Assembly (NCBI GenBank): GCA_012064415.1
Contig: SSNU01000112.1
Span: forward strand, 62,001 to 126,000
From: Gyrodactylus bullatarudis
Lineage: Eukaryota; Platyhelminthes; Monogenea; Gyrodactylidea; Gyrodactylidae
DNA length: 64,000 nucleotides
Direction of reading: 5' to 3'
The first letter of the stretch is position 1, and every line of letters starts with the position of its first letter. The notes beneath the pieces were generated by a model, which did not search any database, had not been told where the DNA came from, and saw nothing but the letters and a program-made list of their open reading frames with translations. Made by a program: the position numbers and the translations under genes. Positions 37,194-48,301 of the stretch are shown piece after piece.

Positions 37194-38594
37194 TCATTGT
37201 TCCTCAAGATTCAGGGAGGTCATCTTGGAAAAGTCGAATTTCTCACCAGTCGCTTGCTCGTAGAGTCTAACCACATCTTCGCATGTTGTCTCAAAGTGTG
37301 TAGTCGCATCGTAAAAGGCCAGCAGCAATTTCATCGTTTGGATTGCCATTCTCATTTTCAACTGTCGTAGCAATGAGAGCAAGGTAAAAGTCTTTTGCAC
37401 AAACGTAGTTGTCGTATGAGCACATTGTCACGTAAATATCTAGAAATCAAAAATATAAAATACTTTAGCATTTATTTAATCTTGAATAGTTATTTTAGTA
37501 TACGTTCAGCTATTCTTTCTTATATGCTAAGTAAGTGTCCGAATACCTTCGGGAAAATCTGTCTAATTTGATACGAAGTTGGGAATCAATGATTTATATG
37601 AGAATCTGAGTTTTCTTTTATTAAAAACTTGAATATGATGATTCATCAATGATAAAGATTAGCGCGAGTCAAATATATTTTTTTCGAACAATGTTCCGGC
37701 TGCGATGCAAATCTGTTAGATCAAACTAAAAAATGCCATTTTTTGAAATTTTAATTTTAATTCTCTGATTCCTCAAAATCCCATATTACCAAAAACATCT
37801 TCAACATATCCCAAATTTACCGGAATTTTTTACTAGAATATGCAGTGCTGATTAAAATAACCTTACGAACTCATCTCTATTTAAAATTGCATTCAAAAGG
37901 CTCAAAATTCAGATTTTAAACGATAGTATTAGAAAAATTCATTGAAAATAGTTGGCGCTAATTCAAAAATAGGTATTTCAAATTGCGCTTTGGGTTATGT
38001 TAGCAAAATTTAAAATGCATGGTTTAATAGGAACTCTTTTACGTAGAAAAATTCTCCTTAAAATGGGCTTTGCACATCCGGATGTTAAAAAATTTGCCTC
38101 CTCTTTAGGTTGGCCAATAATATGCATAATAACCAACAGCCAATAGAATTTGAGTATTTATCTAACCAACTAGATATGCTACTTTATATAGTAATCTGAG
38201 CTTGAAATAACCCTGAAGACTGATTGACAAGAGAAACCCCATAAAATCGATATTAAAAAATTCATCTAAAAAATAATTCAATGTTAATATCATGCAGTCG
38301 CATAAAGAGTATAGATAGATGAACAATAATGCAGAATGATAATTTACATATAAAATCAGAATTCAAAATTATGCTCAAAGGTCACGAATCCATTTTGAGG
38401 ATCAGGGGGTGATAATGAAATTGATGTAATATCAGATTAATTTGAATGTAGAGGACATGAATCAAGTTTGGACAGAGGAGTGAATTAATATATGTTAATG
38501 GTAGTTCTGAAATGAATCTGTCCAGGTGTGAAATATGCAAGAGAATTCAATCCTAGAATCTAATGATGATAGTATACAGTATTAAGATAGATCA

Positions 38595-38820
38595 AAATCT
38601 AATTGATATGACGTTGGGAATCTATGGGTTTTTACAAAAATCTCAACTTTTTCATCGGGAACTTTGAGCTGAAAGATTTTATTAATTATTTTTACAACTT
38701 GAAAATTAATGAAATTTCAAAAAGCAAAATCCCTCGAAAATTTAATGGCGTTGTTTGGCTTCCTTGTCTAATTCTGATCTTGATAATCCTCTTTATTCCA
38801 CTTTCGAATCAATAAAAATT
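38595..38820. repeat. Family A copy in GDI copy B intron 2
   Basis: Begins TTGATATGACGTTGGGAATC and contains GGGAACTTTGAGCTGAAA, then AATGAAATTTC and CCCTCGAAAAT, as in other family A members. Confidence 0.65.
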
Positions 38821-39119
38821 CTTAGGACAAAATTTGAAAAAATGAGTATTATGCGTCGAATGACTATGTTTTTCTTCAAATGATCTGGATTTCTTTAAAA
38901 TTTCCAACTTTACAATTTGAAGTTTTATTTGAAGAGCTCAAATCTCTGAGAATAATAATGGAAATTGAAACACATTGATATGAAACAAGTTTTGATTGTC
39001 GTTAACCTTAACCTTTCATGTCGTGTTTGTTCCGGGTGTAGAAACACTTTACTTTATATCTAGCCATAATTTGAATTAAGGGATACTCGGCGTATTTTAG
39101 TGTATAAATATTCAAGATA

Positions 39120-39600
39120 TATAGTAGAGTAGGCAAAATTTTTCAACTTTTCCCAGCCTAAATCTCATTTTGATAATAATCGAAAACTAAGCATTTTTTC
39201 CTGAAAAACCATACGTTTTCGAGTTTGTTCTGATATACAAAATCTCGATTGGAGATGACAGCTTTTGAACACGCGCCAAGATTTTTTCAATGAATTTTAC
39301 TACGAAAAAAACAAAATTAAGATTTTCGAATTCTTTTTGCAACATTTTGAATAAAAATAGTAAATATTGAGTCTTTTTCCTCATGTAGAAAGAAATTCCT
39401 AGGAAATTAGGTAAATTTTGATGACATTAGGGAAAATGGGATTTTTGTATATCAGAACATGAAAAATTTTCATTTTTATTTTCAAAAATGTGTTTTTCAT
39501 GGTTGAAACATGAATTTTTGATTAAGGCATGGAACATTGTTCGGGGAAAAATAAAATTTTCTATTACCCTAATATAGTGCGGAATGCGATCAAAGATAAT
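39120..39600. repeat. Dispersed repeat family C, copy 1
   Basis: The 39187-39410 core is nearly identical to 62959-63182. This copy carries about 110 bp (39411-39520) absent from the other. A diverged inverted member lies at 54540-54785. The shared open frame is incidental and AT-rich. Confidence 0.85.
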
Positions 39601-39768
39601 ATTGGCCAAATGTCTGATCTTAGAAAATAGAATCAGATATTAGTGAAGGAAGAATAGAAAAACATTTTTTTCGACCATTAACAGCTAATATTGATCTCTA
39701 CTTCGATGAAATCACTATTTAAAGAATTTGACTGTTAAAGGGGTAAATATCGCATATAACACACACAG

Positions 39769-39948
39769 GTGATAAAACGAATATTGTGGTTTCTTATTTC
39801 GACGGAAGAAGATCAATTCATTCCACACGATATATATAATGTATGGAGTATGTTGTTTTCACTTAGAATATATAATATTGGCCAATTGTGCCAAGAGTTT
39901 AAGAAAAAAATGGTACTTACAGGACTAAGATTAATTTCTGAAAATATT
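39769..39948 (+). other. Orphan exon candidate, BTB-tail-like, antisense in GDI copy B intron 2
   Basis: A 60-codon open stretch is preceded by ACACACAG and followed by GTAAGT, both good splice signals in phase 0. Its sequence NVWSMLFSLRIYNIGQLCQEF loosely recalls the end of a BTB/POZ domain (LL.AA..L.I..L..LC..F). No neighbouring exon was found on either side, so it is either a stray gene fragment beside the foldback element or chance. Confidence 0.2.
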
Positions 39949-40008
39949 GTAAGTTGATTCTCAAAATTAGAGTATTATTTTTATTTTTTCATTCTTAATA
40001 AACTTGAA

Positions 40009-41210
40009 ATAAATTACACAGTCATACATGGAAAAATTCTACTCAAAAATATTTTCCACTTTTGTAGAGAATTTTTCGCTGATTTCAGATATGTGCTTCT
40101 TAAAAAATTCTAAAATAGGGTTTTCGAGTTATTCGGTAAAAACTGAAAACCCGACTTACAGTGCTTTGCCTTTCAATAGAGTAAAACATGAATGAGATAG
40201 AAAGATAGAGAAAACATCATCAGAAGGAAAGTTTCCCTTAACTACTCTAGTTTCAGAGCTATTTAACGTCAAAGTTGAAAATTTAACCATTTATTTCGAA
40301 AATCCTCAACTTCAACTCAATTTTATGCCTATTCAAGCACCTCGTACGGAAAAAATCCACCTCAATTCGGATGCAAATGACCTTCAAGTATCAAAAGCGT
40401 AAAAATTTTTTCGAAAATTATGCTTCTGTAAAATATTTTTTTATTGACAAATCCCTACTTTTTGAAACCTAAAAATCAGAACGAAGATGGCAGTCGTAGT
40501 AATTTATTTCATTGATGATTTTTTATTCAATGATCATTGTTTTTTTTCATCATGAACTCCACACGTTATTCCTGTCATGCTAATCGAGCTAACTTTTCCA
40601 TAATATGTGGACAATTCGCAACTCACAAAAAGCCTTGCTTCTCAGTGACAAACAATATTAAAGAAAAAACATTTTTGAATTTTGGATTATCTATTGATAT
40701 AAAAAATCACACACCAACAAAAATTTGTCGGGATTTTCGTTCTGATTTTTAGGTTTCAAAAAATAGGGATTTGTCAATGAAAATATTTTACAGAAGCATA
40801 ATTTTCGAAAAAATTTTTACGCTTTTGATACTTGAAGGTCATTTGCATCCGAATTGAGGTGGATTTTTTCCGTACGAGGTGCTTGAATAGGCATAAAATT
40901 GAGTTGAAGTTGAGGATTTTCGAAATAAATGGTTAAATTTTCAACTTTGACGTTAAATAGCTCTGAAACTAGAGTAGTTAAGGGAAACTTTCCTTCTGAT
41001 GATGTTTTCTCTATCTTTCTATCTCATTCATGTTTTACTCTATTGAAAGGCAAAGCACTGTAAGTCGGGTTTTCAGTTTTTACCGAATAACTCGAAAACC
41101 CTATTTTAGAATTTTTTAAGAAGCACATATCTGAAATCAGCGAAAAATTCTCTACAAAAGTGGAAAATATTTTTGAGTAGAATTTTTCCATGTATGACTG
41201 TGTAATTTAT
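40009..41210. mobile_element. 1.2-kb foldback (long inverted repeat) element
   Basis: Arms 40009-40485 and 40736-41210 are near-perfect reverse complements (outer ends ATAAATTACACAGTCATACA and its inverse), around a 250-bp spacer. The spacer has a 71-codon plus-strand frame with no recognisable domain. A diverged solo arm is in Sos intron 9. I do not see a clear target-site duplication. It lies in the enlarged intron of the damaged GDI copy. Confidence 0.85.
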
Positions 41211-42476
41211 CATTTAACCACTATTGCAATATCTTTGTCGAGTAATTACAAATTGAGGACTTGAAAAACGACCTTTATAATCACCAGTACGGATCGATTT
41301 GAGAAATTTTCTTAATGCAAACCATGCTTGATTCAAGAAAAAGAATCTATATAACATAGATACCATTAAGATTTGCAAAACGAATGAAATCTCATAAATT
41401 TTGACATAATTCAACGATTGGAAGAAAAATCAGAGTAAAAATTACTTAAAAGAGTTTAGGTCAAACCCATAGTTAATTTCAAAAAGTATTAACACGAAAA
41501 TCTCCCCCATAATTTTTATGCAATTAATATAGAAGTTTAACTAACCATGTTTACGCCCGATTTGCTTCTGTGGTATAATCAATTGACAAGATTTAATGTT
41601 GGGAACTATCGGCTTCTTCAGAATGCAAATGCATCGCACAACCTTGCCGACGACTTTGCATTTGTCAAGAGCATAGCTTGGATCACAAATGATCTTGTCA
41701 CACTTGGCGATCTCACCCTCGGACTTGACACCAACTACTTTGCCATTCTCAAAGACAATCTCAGCATCAGGCTTGTTCAGCATATAGGTGCCCCCATATA
41801 CAGCAGACAAACGAGCAAAGGACTGAGGTAACTCGCCTAGACCGTACAGCGGATAGAGGTAGGGAGATTTCTCGAATCTGGCCAAACTGTTGGAGTACAA
41901 TTGGACTTTTCTCACAACGTCAATAGCCTTTTCATTTTGCATGTAGGAGTCATCCTGATACAGACAGATAGCATGACCGATGAAATCTTTTGTATTAGGC
42001 TCAAGGTTGAAATTTTTGTAGAAGCATTCAATTGTCTTATCTCCGAATGATTCTATGACTTTAGGTTGGGTCAAATCCAGTTCGACAGCCCAGCTGAGGA
42101 AATTTTTGAAACGAGTCTTTTCAAAAAAGCCCATAATTGGGGATTGGACAGCTTCAATTTGATTTGCAGGCACTTTTCTGACTACTCCGTCAATGTAGAC
42201 GTAACTTCCTTCTATTGCTTTGAACTGCACATATCTTGTAACGCCAGATTTTACCAGAAGCTTGACTAGCTTTCCATCGCCCATGAGAAATTTTGGGATC
42301 AAATCAACGTTCCAGGCCCTTTTGTCGCCAAACTTGTCCTCGAAGGGCTTTTTGAAGAACTCAAAGAGCTTTTCGATCGGACTAAAGGAAGTGCTTTCGC
42401 CTCCGTAGTAGTCGTTGCGATCAATGTGTAGTACCTTTTTGGATTGGATTGAAAGGAGTCCGCTCAAAATGCATTC

Positions 42477-42504
42477 CTGGTAGATAAAATTAAAATTTGA
42501 TTAC
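42477..42504 (-). other. 28-nt intron in Rab GDI copy B
   Basis: Identical to the 28-nt intron of copy A. Confidence 0.8.
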
Positions 42505-42549
42505 TTTTAAACCTGTCCCTAGCACGATGTAGTCATACTTCTCATCCAT

Positions 42550-42679
42550 TTTCAAATAGAATGTCAATGAAGATATTCGAACAAATTCTAGTTTGCATAA
42601 GTTAAGATAGTTATTTGTTTGAGTAGATATATTTTTTGATTGAAAAATAACCATGAGAAATAGCTCTCGGTTAGACCTT
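42550..42679. promoter_or_regulatory. 130-bp bidirectional promoter region, GDI copy B and TMEM209
   Basis: The two start codons face away from each other across 130 bp, so transcription in both directions must begin here or within the first exons unless leader exons exist. The GDI-proximal 65 bp are shared with copy A; the rest is not. Confidence 0.6.
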
Positions 42680-44489
42680 ATGCACTCAATCAACCTTAGT
42701 CAAAAAGTCAAATCGACAAGTCTCAGTCACATCCAACTAGATTTGTATCTTATTCTGTTCACAATTGTTGAATAGTAAGTTTTCATTATATTCTGATTTA
42801 AAATTCAGTCATTTTCCCATCATCTGGTACCTAACTCCCATCTCAAATGATAATTTTCAGTATTACAAACTCTTGGGTAAATTTTTTACTGAAAGTTTTT
42901 ATCCAAATAGTTTTCATTTTATTTGTCTGCCTGGTAATTGCTACAATCTACAATCTTTTTGTCTACGCTGATGCCAAGAAAAACTTCTCTACATTCCTCA
43001 ACAATTTGTCTGATGTTCAATTGGATGGATCATTTTACTATGGACCAAACTTTTATAAGACACCAACTAAAAATCGTAGCCTAAGCTTTTCAGATTCCTT
43101 CAAGCTATCTTCTACAATGAATAAAGGTCATCCTGATTCTGGAAACAACTCTCAGATTAGCTACACCAATTCCACTCAGCTCAGTCCAATTAATCAAAAT
43201 TGTTCACTATTCCAGCTAGCTTTTAGTCCAATTTCTCGTCTATCTTCAAGTGTTTATGGCAATAACGATAAAAAGTCCAAAACAGGAATAAATAATTCTC
43301 TATTCTCTAATGCTGCCAATCCAAAACCATACCAAGTGTCAATACCCCTGAAGAATGCAGAAGAGTCTTTTGAAAATAGGAAAGAACCCTCCAATATTCG
43401 CCGATCTAGCTCTTCCTACATGCAAAGCCAAACTAGTCCGAGTAGGGCTTTCAAGGAAAGATCACTCGACCAATATTGGAAGCTGAATTCTATTGATAAA
43501 GACACTCTTGATAGATGGACATTGAACCTGCGTAGATGGATACATGGTACAATCTTTAAACGCATTTCAAATGAAATCTCCAAGGCCAACTCGAAAATCT
43601 CTTCAATTCATCATGAATTCATGTCGAATAATCACTTCAACATGGTTAATCCCATCGGTCTAGAGTCCAAGGTTGTTGTTGGCAAGAGTTCACCAGAAGC
43701 CCTCATGTCCGCTAGCAAAACCTTTGCTTCATACTCCTCTAACAACCAAAATCATCAGAATAATCTGAGGAATTTATCGTTGAATTTGTCCATTCTCTCT
43801 GAGTTTCTCAATTGTTCCCCAGACCAAGAGTATGTCGCCAATAGGATCAAAGAGTTATCGCATGGTGTCTGCCTGGAAGAATTCCATTGGAACAATGGAT
43901 CCAAAAGTATCCTGCATACTCAGTACAATGATACCTTACCTAATGATACCATTGTAAGCCCAATGTAAATTTACATTTCTGATGACTTTACATTTTCCTA
44001 CATTTTTAGATTTTGCTGCATTTATTCTCAGTCTATATGGATACTCGTATTCCAGTTTCAGTGAGTCAGATTATTCACGACTACTCCAACACAAGTCAAG
44101 CTCTCTCTGCTAACCAATCCCAAAAAGAAGAGAACATTATCAACTCTGTGCATAGTGTTAAGCCATTCTCAAAGACTTTCATCCACGGCCTCAAGTCAGC
44201 CATAAGTGGACACAAGACAAACTCGTCTGGTGATAACATGTTCTACCAGGATTTGGTTAATCTAAAGAGTCGCAATAAATACGACTGCATTCTTCAGTTG
44301 ACGTCAAATAAACCTCCTAAATTCAAACTTTTCATTGAGAATGAAATCTACTATATCCCAGAGGGCCCTAATGCTATCTTTCATGGTCTCTTGGCCTTCT
44401 TTTATTATTACCACAAGTTGGACAATAGGATCAGATTGATTAGTCTTGGAGATTCTGGCCTGAATATTTCATGGATCTTTAAGAAATGA
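42680..44489 (+). CDS. TMEM209: TMEM209 orthologue, nuclear-envelope membrane protein (3 exons, 555 aa)
   Basis: Exons: 42680-42774, 42861-43953, 44010-44489; exactly 556 codons, against 561 aa in human (from memory). The N-terminus has two hydrophobic segments (LYLILFTIVEYI, then VFIQIVFILFVCLVIATIY), a Ser-rich middle, and the conserved C-terminal domain: DRWTLNLRRWIHGTIF, SPDQEYVANRIKELSHG, LPNDTIILLHLFSVYMDTR, GPNAIFHGLLAFFYY and a final GLNISWIFKK. Human TMEM209 is reported as a nuclear-envelope protein; the molecular role is unclear. The first exon is short and lacks strong support on its own, but it supplies the expected first membrane segment and the right phase (GAATA|GTAAGT). An alternative ATG at 42847 lies in the intron and was rejected. 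Confidence 0.9.
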
Positions 44490-46685
44490 AAAAAGAATCA
44501 ATCACCTAATAATTACGATATATATAAGTATAAATATTTTTTTACTCTCAGAAAATAAAGCGAATCATACATTTCTGGATCGAATCCTTTTTAATTCAAT
44601 ATACCATAACTACTTCCAAGTAGCTATATGAAAAATAGAATATCAAGTCATTTATTGTATTCTTTAAACTTAATGGCTTGGCAGATAAATTTGATTACCT
44701 CATGTACATTTCCTGCCTTCTTTTCATCAAAAATAAATAAAAACATGCTGTATAGATCTTCCGTTTAGATGATGATGGATGATGGCGGAAATTAATGACA
44801 TATGGCCGTTCCTCAGATTGAAGAAAAATTAAAACAAACAAATCTATAATTTAGACTAATGACATCTTATTACATTAATCAGATGGTTTATATACCTTGA
44901 TTCTATTAATCAATTATACAATAGTTTAAAAGAGGTTTTTATTTCTTTTCAAGATGACACTGTATTATCGTGAAATTCAATTTTATTCAAATCAACAAAG
45001 ATTCCATTAAAGTGTCCCTTTTTATTCATTCCAACACTTTTTCTGGAAAAGATTTTCGTAATGCATCTCCTGAGAATTGAGCAGTGATTCCCTGAGGACT
45101 TGCCGATGAGAGATTCAACTTTTCTCATGGATTATCAAAAATTCAATACCTCCAAACAGAACGTTTTTATAGATTTGAATCAAGTTCTGTTTTAAATGAT
45201 TAGATTTGTTGAAAAATTATATCACTTTAGCCATTCCAATTGAAATCAGCTTTTATCATGACGTAAATCTCTATGAAAAAGTTAAATTTTGTACACAGCT
45301 TGATAAAATAAATATCTAAGAGAAGATGATGCTTCATATTTCTCCTAATCAAAATTCAAAATTTTTCTTTCCTTCCACATAGACCAGCAGTTTCGATGAT
45401 AAACTTAAACTTGGTAATTAAATTAAATTTTTTTGTTTGTCTGAATTCTGAAAATAAACAAGTGAAAAACTTTAATTAGTATGATTGAATGAGAGATATG
45501 GGTAGAAAATAAATAAAATAACAAGAAAAAACAGATGAGAAATTTCTAAAGAATCGATATTTTAGATCAAAGAATCTCATCAAGTCTTTTCATCTGACTC
45601 ATTCCCTACTCAGTACTACTCGAAGATGAAATGTTGGAACAAAACTTTTCATTTTTCATTAATTAATGTCTTTGGAAAATGGGAGAAATTTCTTTTCCTT
45701 CAACATCGATTAATAGTATATTCTTTTTAATTAAATGAGATACTCAATTAAATGACTCAAGTCTCTTGAGTACACTGCCCTATTATGACTACTTCTATAG
45801 TACAGTAAGCTGATTCTGTCAGTTAGAATCCATTGAAACCTGTGAGATCAAATGAACTGGATCGGGAAATTTGGCTAGAATAAATAAGAATATAAATATA
45901 CCAGGTGAGTTTGGAGATAAAAATTCCTGCTTTTACTTTTGAATAAAATAAAAAAGGTTAAAAATGGGGCAACCTACGTCGTGAAGAAACTTTCTCCTTA
46001 CAATCATTAATAAAACAATGGATTCTATTGTCTTTTTTTGCCAGACAGTTCTATGAAATTAAAAAAAATCCCAATTTAGTCTGCCTACTAGACGTTGGGT
46101 GTCGGTTGATGCGTAGTAAAAACACGTTATTATTTTATTCGAAAGAATGCAATTAAAATTATTAGTAGTAAAGACGTCTACAACACCCCACTACCCAGAA
46201 AGAGAATATGTATATAGGTCACAAGTTCACATCCCCGAGAACAATAGGATAGACTCTAGCATACACTCCTGCATAGACCTCAATGAATACTCTGGATTGA
46301 AAGCAGCTTTCCATAAGAAGGCATCATTTTGAGGAGTTTGTTTGTTTTTTTCTTCCATAGAGGAAGAAAACTTTCTTTCAACAATAGAATATATTGTACA
46401 ATGTACATTGAGAAATAAATTCATCTGCATTATTTTCATGTATTATAATTTTCCTGGGGGGTGAGGTGAGAGTTAAATTTTACTTTTAAAAAGTTTTCTT
46501 GTTGTCAAGATGAAAAGTGTTTCTCCGAATTTATCTATTTAATTTCTTTTTCGATAATGTATTTCATTATTACTGTATTGCATTTAATACAGTTTCTGAC
46601 AAAAAAAATCATTTTAAATTATATATTTTTCAAAAATCAAAGATATTCATACTTGTTAAATTTGAAAATAAATTTGTCCAAAAGT
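44490..46685. other. Intergenic, TMEM209 to the 201-codon ORF
   Basis: About 2.2 kb of AT-rich DNA. It contains the TMEM209 3' end and no supported exon. A 61-codon frame at 46147-46332 has no splice context or family resemblance. Confidence 0.5.
44554..44559 (+). terminator. Polyadenylation signal for TMEM209
   Basis: Canonical AATAAA 65 bp after the stop codon. Confidence 0.55.
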
Positions 46686-47291
46686 CTAAATAAAAAATGA
46701 AATGAAATAATTTTTGGCTGCTGTCAGGTATTCTAGAATCGTCGTAATGTAGCCCTTTTCAAAGTCCCCGAAATTCAAATATGGCGGATAATTTTCAATG
46801 AAATTGTCTATTATTTCAATACAAATTTTGTATCGATTAATATTTACCTTGACATTGAATAGGGGATCACTGTTGATAACCTTATTGACTGTTATCAATA
46901 TCTGATAGATGAAGTCAAACATTAGCAGTTTTCTCTTAATGTCAATCTCCATATAGTCATTTTCAATGAGAATTTCATCTCGAGATACCCTCAACTTTCG
47001 ACTTTCATTGTTACATGTAACTCCTGGCGTCGTTATATCATCGATATCATGCAAATGTAGAAATTGCTCCTTAAGCTCGTCGAATGAGTTTATTATACCC
47101 AATGACCAGTCCTTTAATAATACAAACAACTCAATTTCCTCGAATTCTTCAGCTTTTGTCTTGATGAAGACTGAGTACTCTTTGATAAGCTTGTTGATTT
47201 CAACTTCCTTAACGATAACTTTATTCGAGAGAAAGGTGATCTGTCTCTCTGTAATATTTTTCATGGTCAGGATTCTAGAAAAGTTGAACAT
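46686..47291 (-). CDS. Hypothetical single-exon protein (201 aa)
   Basis: An uninterrupted 201-codon frame is long for DNA this AT-rich, where stops are frequent. The product is acidic and mostly helical by inspection, rich in Glu, Asp, Ile and Lys, with an amphipathic start (KVIVKEVEINKLIKEYSVF), a hydrophobic segment (KRKLLMFDFIYQILITVN) and a C-terminal YITTILEYLTAAKNYFISFF. There is no signal peptide and no motif I recognise. A second Met at residue 10 is an alternative start. It could also be one exon of a larger gene on the minus strand. Confidence 0.45.
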   Translation of the reverse strand: MFNFSRILTMKNITERQITFLSNKVIVKEVEINKLIKEYSVFIKTKAEEFEEIELFVLLKDWSLGIINSFDELKEQFLHLHDIDDITTPGVTCNNESRKLRVSRDEILIENDYMEIDIKRKLLMFDFIYQILITVNKVINSDPLFNVKVNINRYKICIEIIDNFIENYPPYLNFGDFEKGYITTILEYLTAAKNYFISFFI

Positions 47292-48157
47292 TACAGCATA
47301 ACCGACAGATGATATCCAAAAGACGTCAAAATTAACTAGAAAATATTCTTATTATTCTTGAATGAAGATAATTAAATGGTCTGAATGATAATTGTAAATT
47401 CTTAAGTGTTGAGTGAAAAAAACCCCTTTTGAAATAGATCAGTAGAAAGAACATTACATTTAGTAACAGATTTACTCCAGAAATCTAAACAATTCTTGTT
47501 ATAACATATATAAATTGATCTATTTATTCAAAAAACGTTGCTAATTTTGCAAGAAAATTTCACTATTTTTCAGCCTTACTCACAATTTTGAATGATTTTA
47601 GAACATGGAAACGATTTCAAATTAGGTCCTTAATATTTAAAGTCTTCCGCTCCGATAAGATATAAATTTCATATGCATAAACCTGTTTTTCGCTCTTTTC
47701 TAAAACTCCACTTTTTTACATTTTCCCAAATTATACCCAAACCTTATGAGATGAGGAGATTCCGAGCACAAATTCGGAATCAGCATGAAAATTTACATCA
47801 TAATGATTTTAAAACTATACGCGATTTGAGTAATTTACTAAATTTTATCCAAGTCTTACTTCGAGAACATTGATGTCCAGACTTTTTGCTTCAGAATCAG
47901 AGCCAGAATAAATCTTGCATGAATTTCATAATAAACTCAAACAAAAGAGAATTAAATATTTCTGTATAAAAGCTTTTTACTGTAGTCTGTTATAGATAAT
48001 GACAAAATTTCTTTCTATGATTAATGTTTTGTGAAAATTAAGGTAAAGTTAATAGTAATTTACAAGAAATTAAGTCAAAACGATTAAAATTTTTAAGAAC
48101 CCTTCTGAAAATAAGAATTCTGCAGGATCCTACTTGACCCTGTTAGATCTTTTTCAG
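47292..48157. other. Intergenic, no supported feature
   Basis: AT-rich sequence upstream of the 201-codon ORF and before the candidate exon at 48158. Nothing else seen. Confidence 0.4.
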
Positions 48158-48301
48158 GTCGATGCAGGCCTTTCTAAAAGATGGACGATCTCATGAATCC
48201 TCTACTTTCTTTTCATCTCGAGAAGAATCATGAATCTCTGATAAAATTCATCTCTCGAGAAAGAAATGTAAAAGAGTTATTACATTTATATCTCTTGTCG
48301 T
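48158..48301 (+). other. Candidate first coding exon of a gene running to the right
   Basis: A pyrimidine-rich tract ending TTTTTCAG at 48157 is followed by ATG at 48181 and 40 open codons (MDDLMNPLLSFHLEKNHESL, then IKFISRERNVKELLHLYLLS), then GTGAGT at 48302. The helical, leucine-rich sequence weakly recalls the start of SAPS-domain phosphatase subunits (KLLDFL...ELV). No continuation was found, so either large introns carry the gene past the window or this is chance. Confidence 0.25.

Larger units (their letters stand above)
37194..42549 (-). pseudogene. Rab GDI copy B, last exon frameshifted by deletion
   Basis: Exons: 42549-42505, 42476-41546, 37439-37194. The first two, and the 28-nt intron between them (42504-42477), match copy A with a single synonymous difference seen (41979 against 35874). 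Exon 3 keeps its acceptor and the C-terminal coding sequence, but 108 bp of copy A (35083-35190) are replaced by one base, a net loss of 107 that shifts the frame. The predicted product would stop after [11 protein letters not shown] and lack the C-terminal [10 protein letters not shown] region. Intron 2 has grown to 4.1 kb and holds family A, family C and foldback repeats. Coding exons almost identical while UTR and intron 2 differ suggests gene conversion. A short product, or splicing of exon 2B to exon 3A, cannot be excluded. Confidence 0.85.

Noticed and set aside
40537..40752. 71-codon frame in the foldback spacer as a gene
   Set aside because: No domain recognised, it runs into the inverted arm, and no promoter or splice context is seen; mentioned only as part of the element.
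42847..42860. ATG at 42847 as the TMEM209 start
   Set aside because: It lies before the TTTTCAG acceptor at 42860. Splicing from 42774 supplies the expected first membrane helix in phase.
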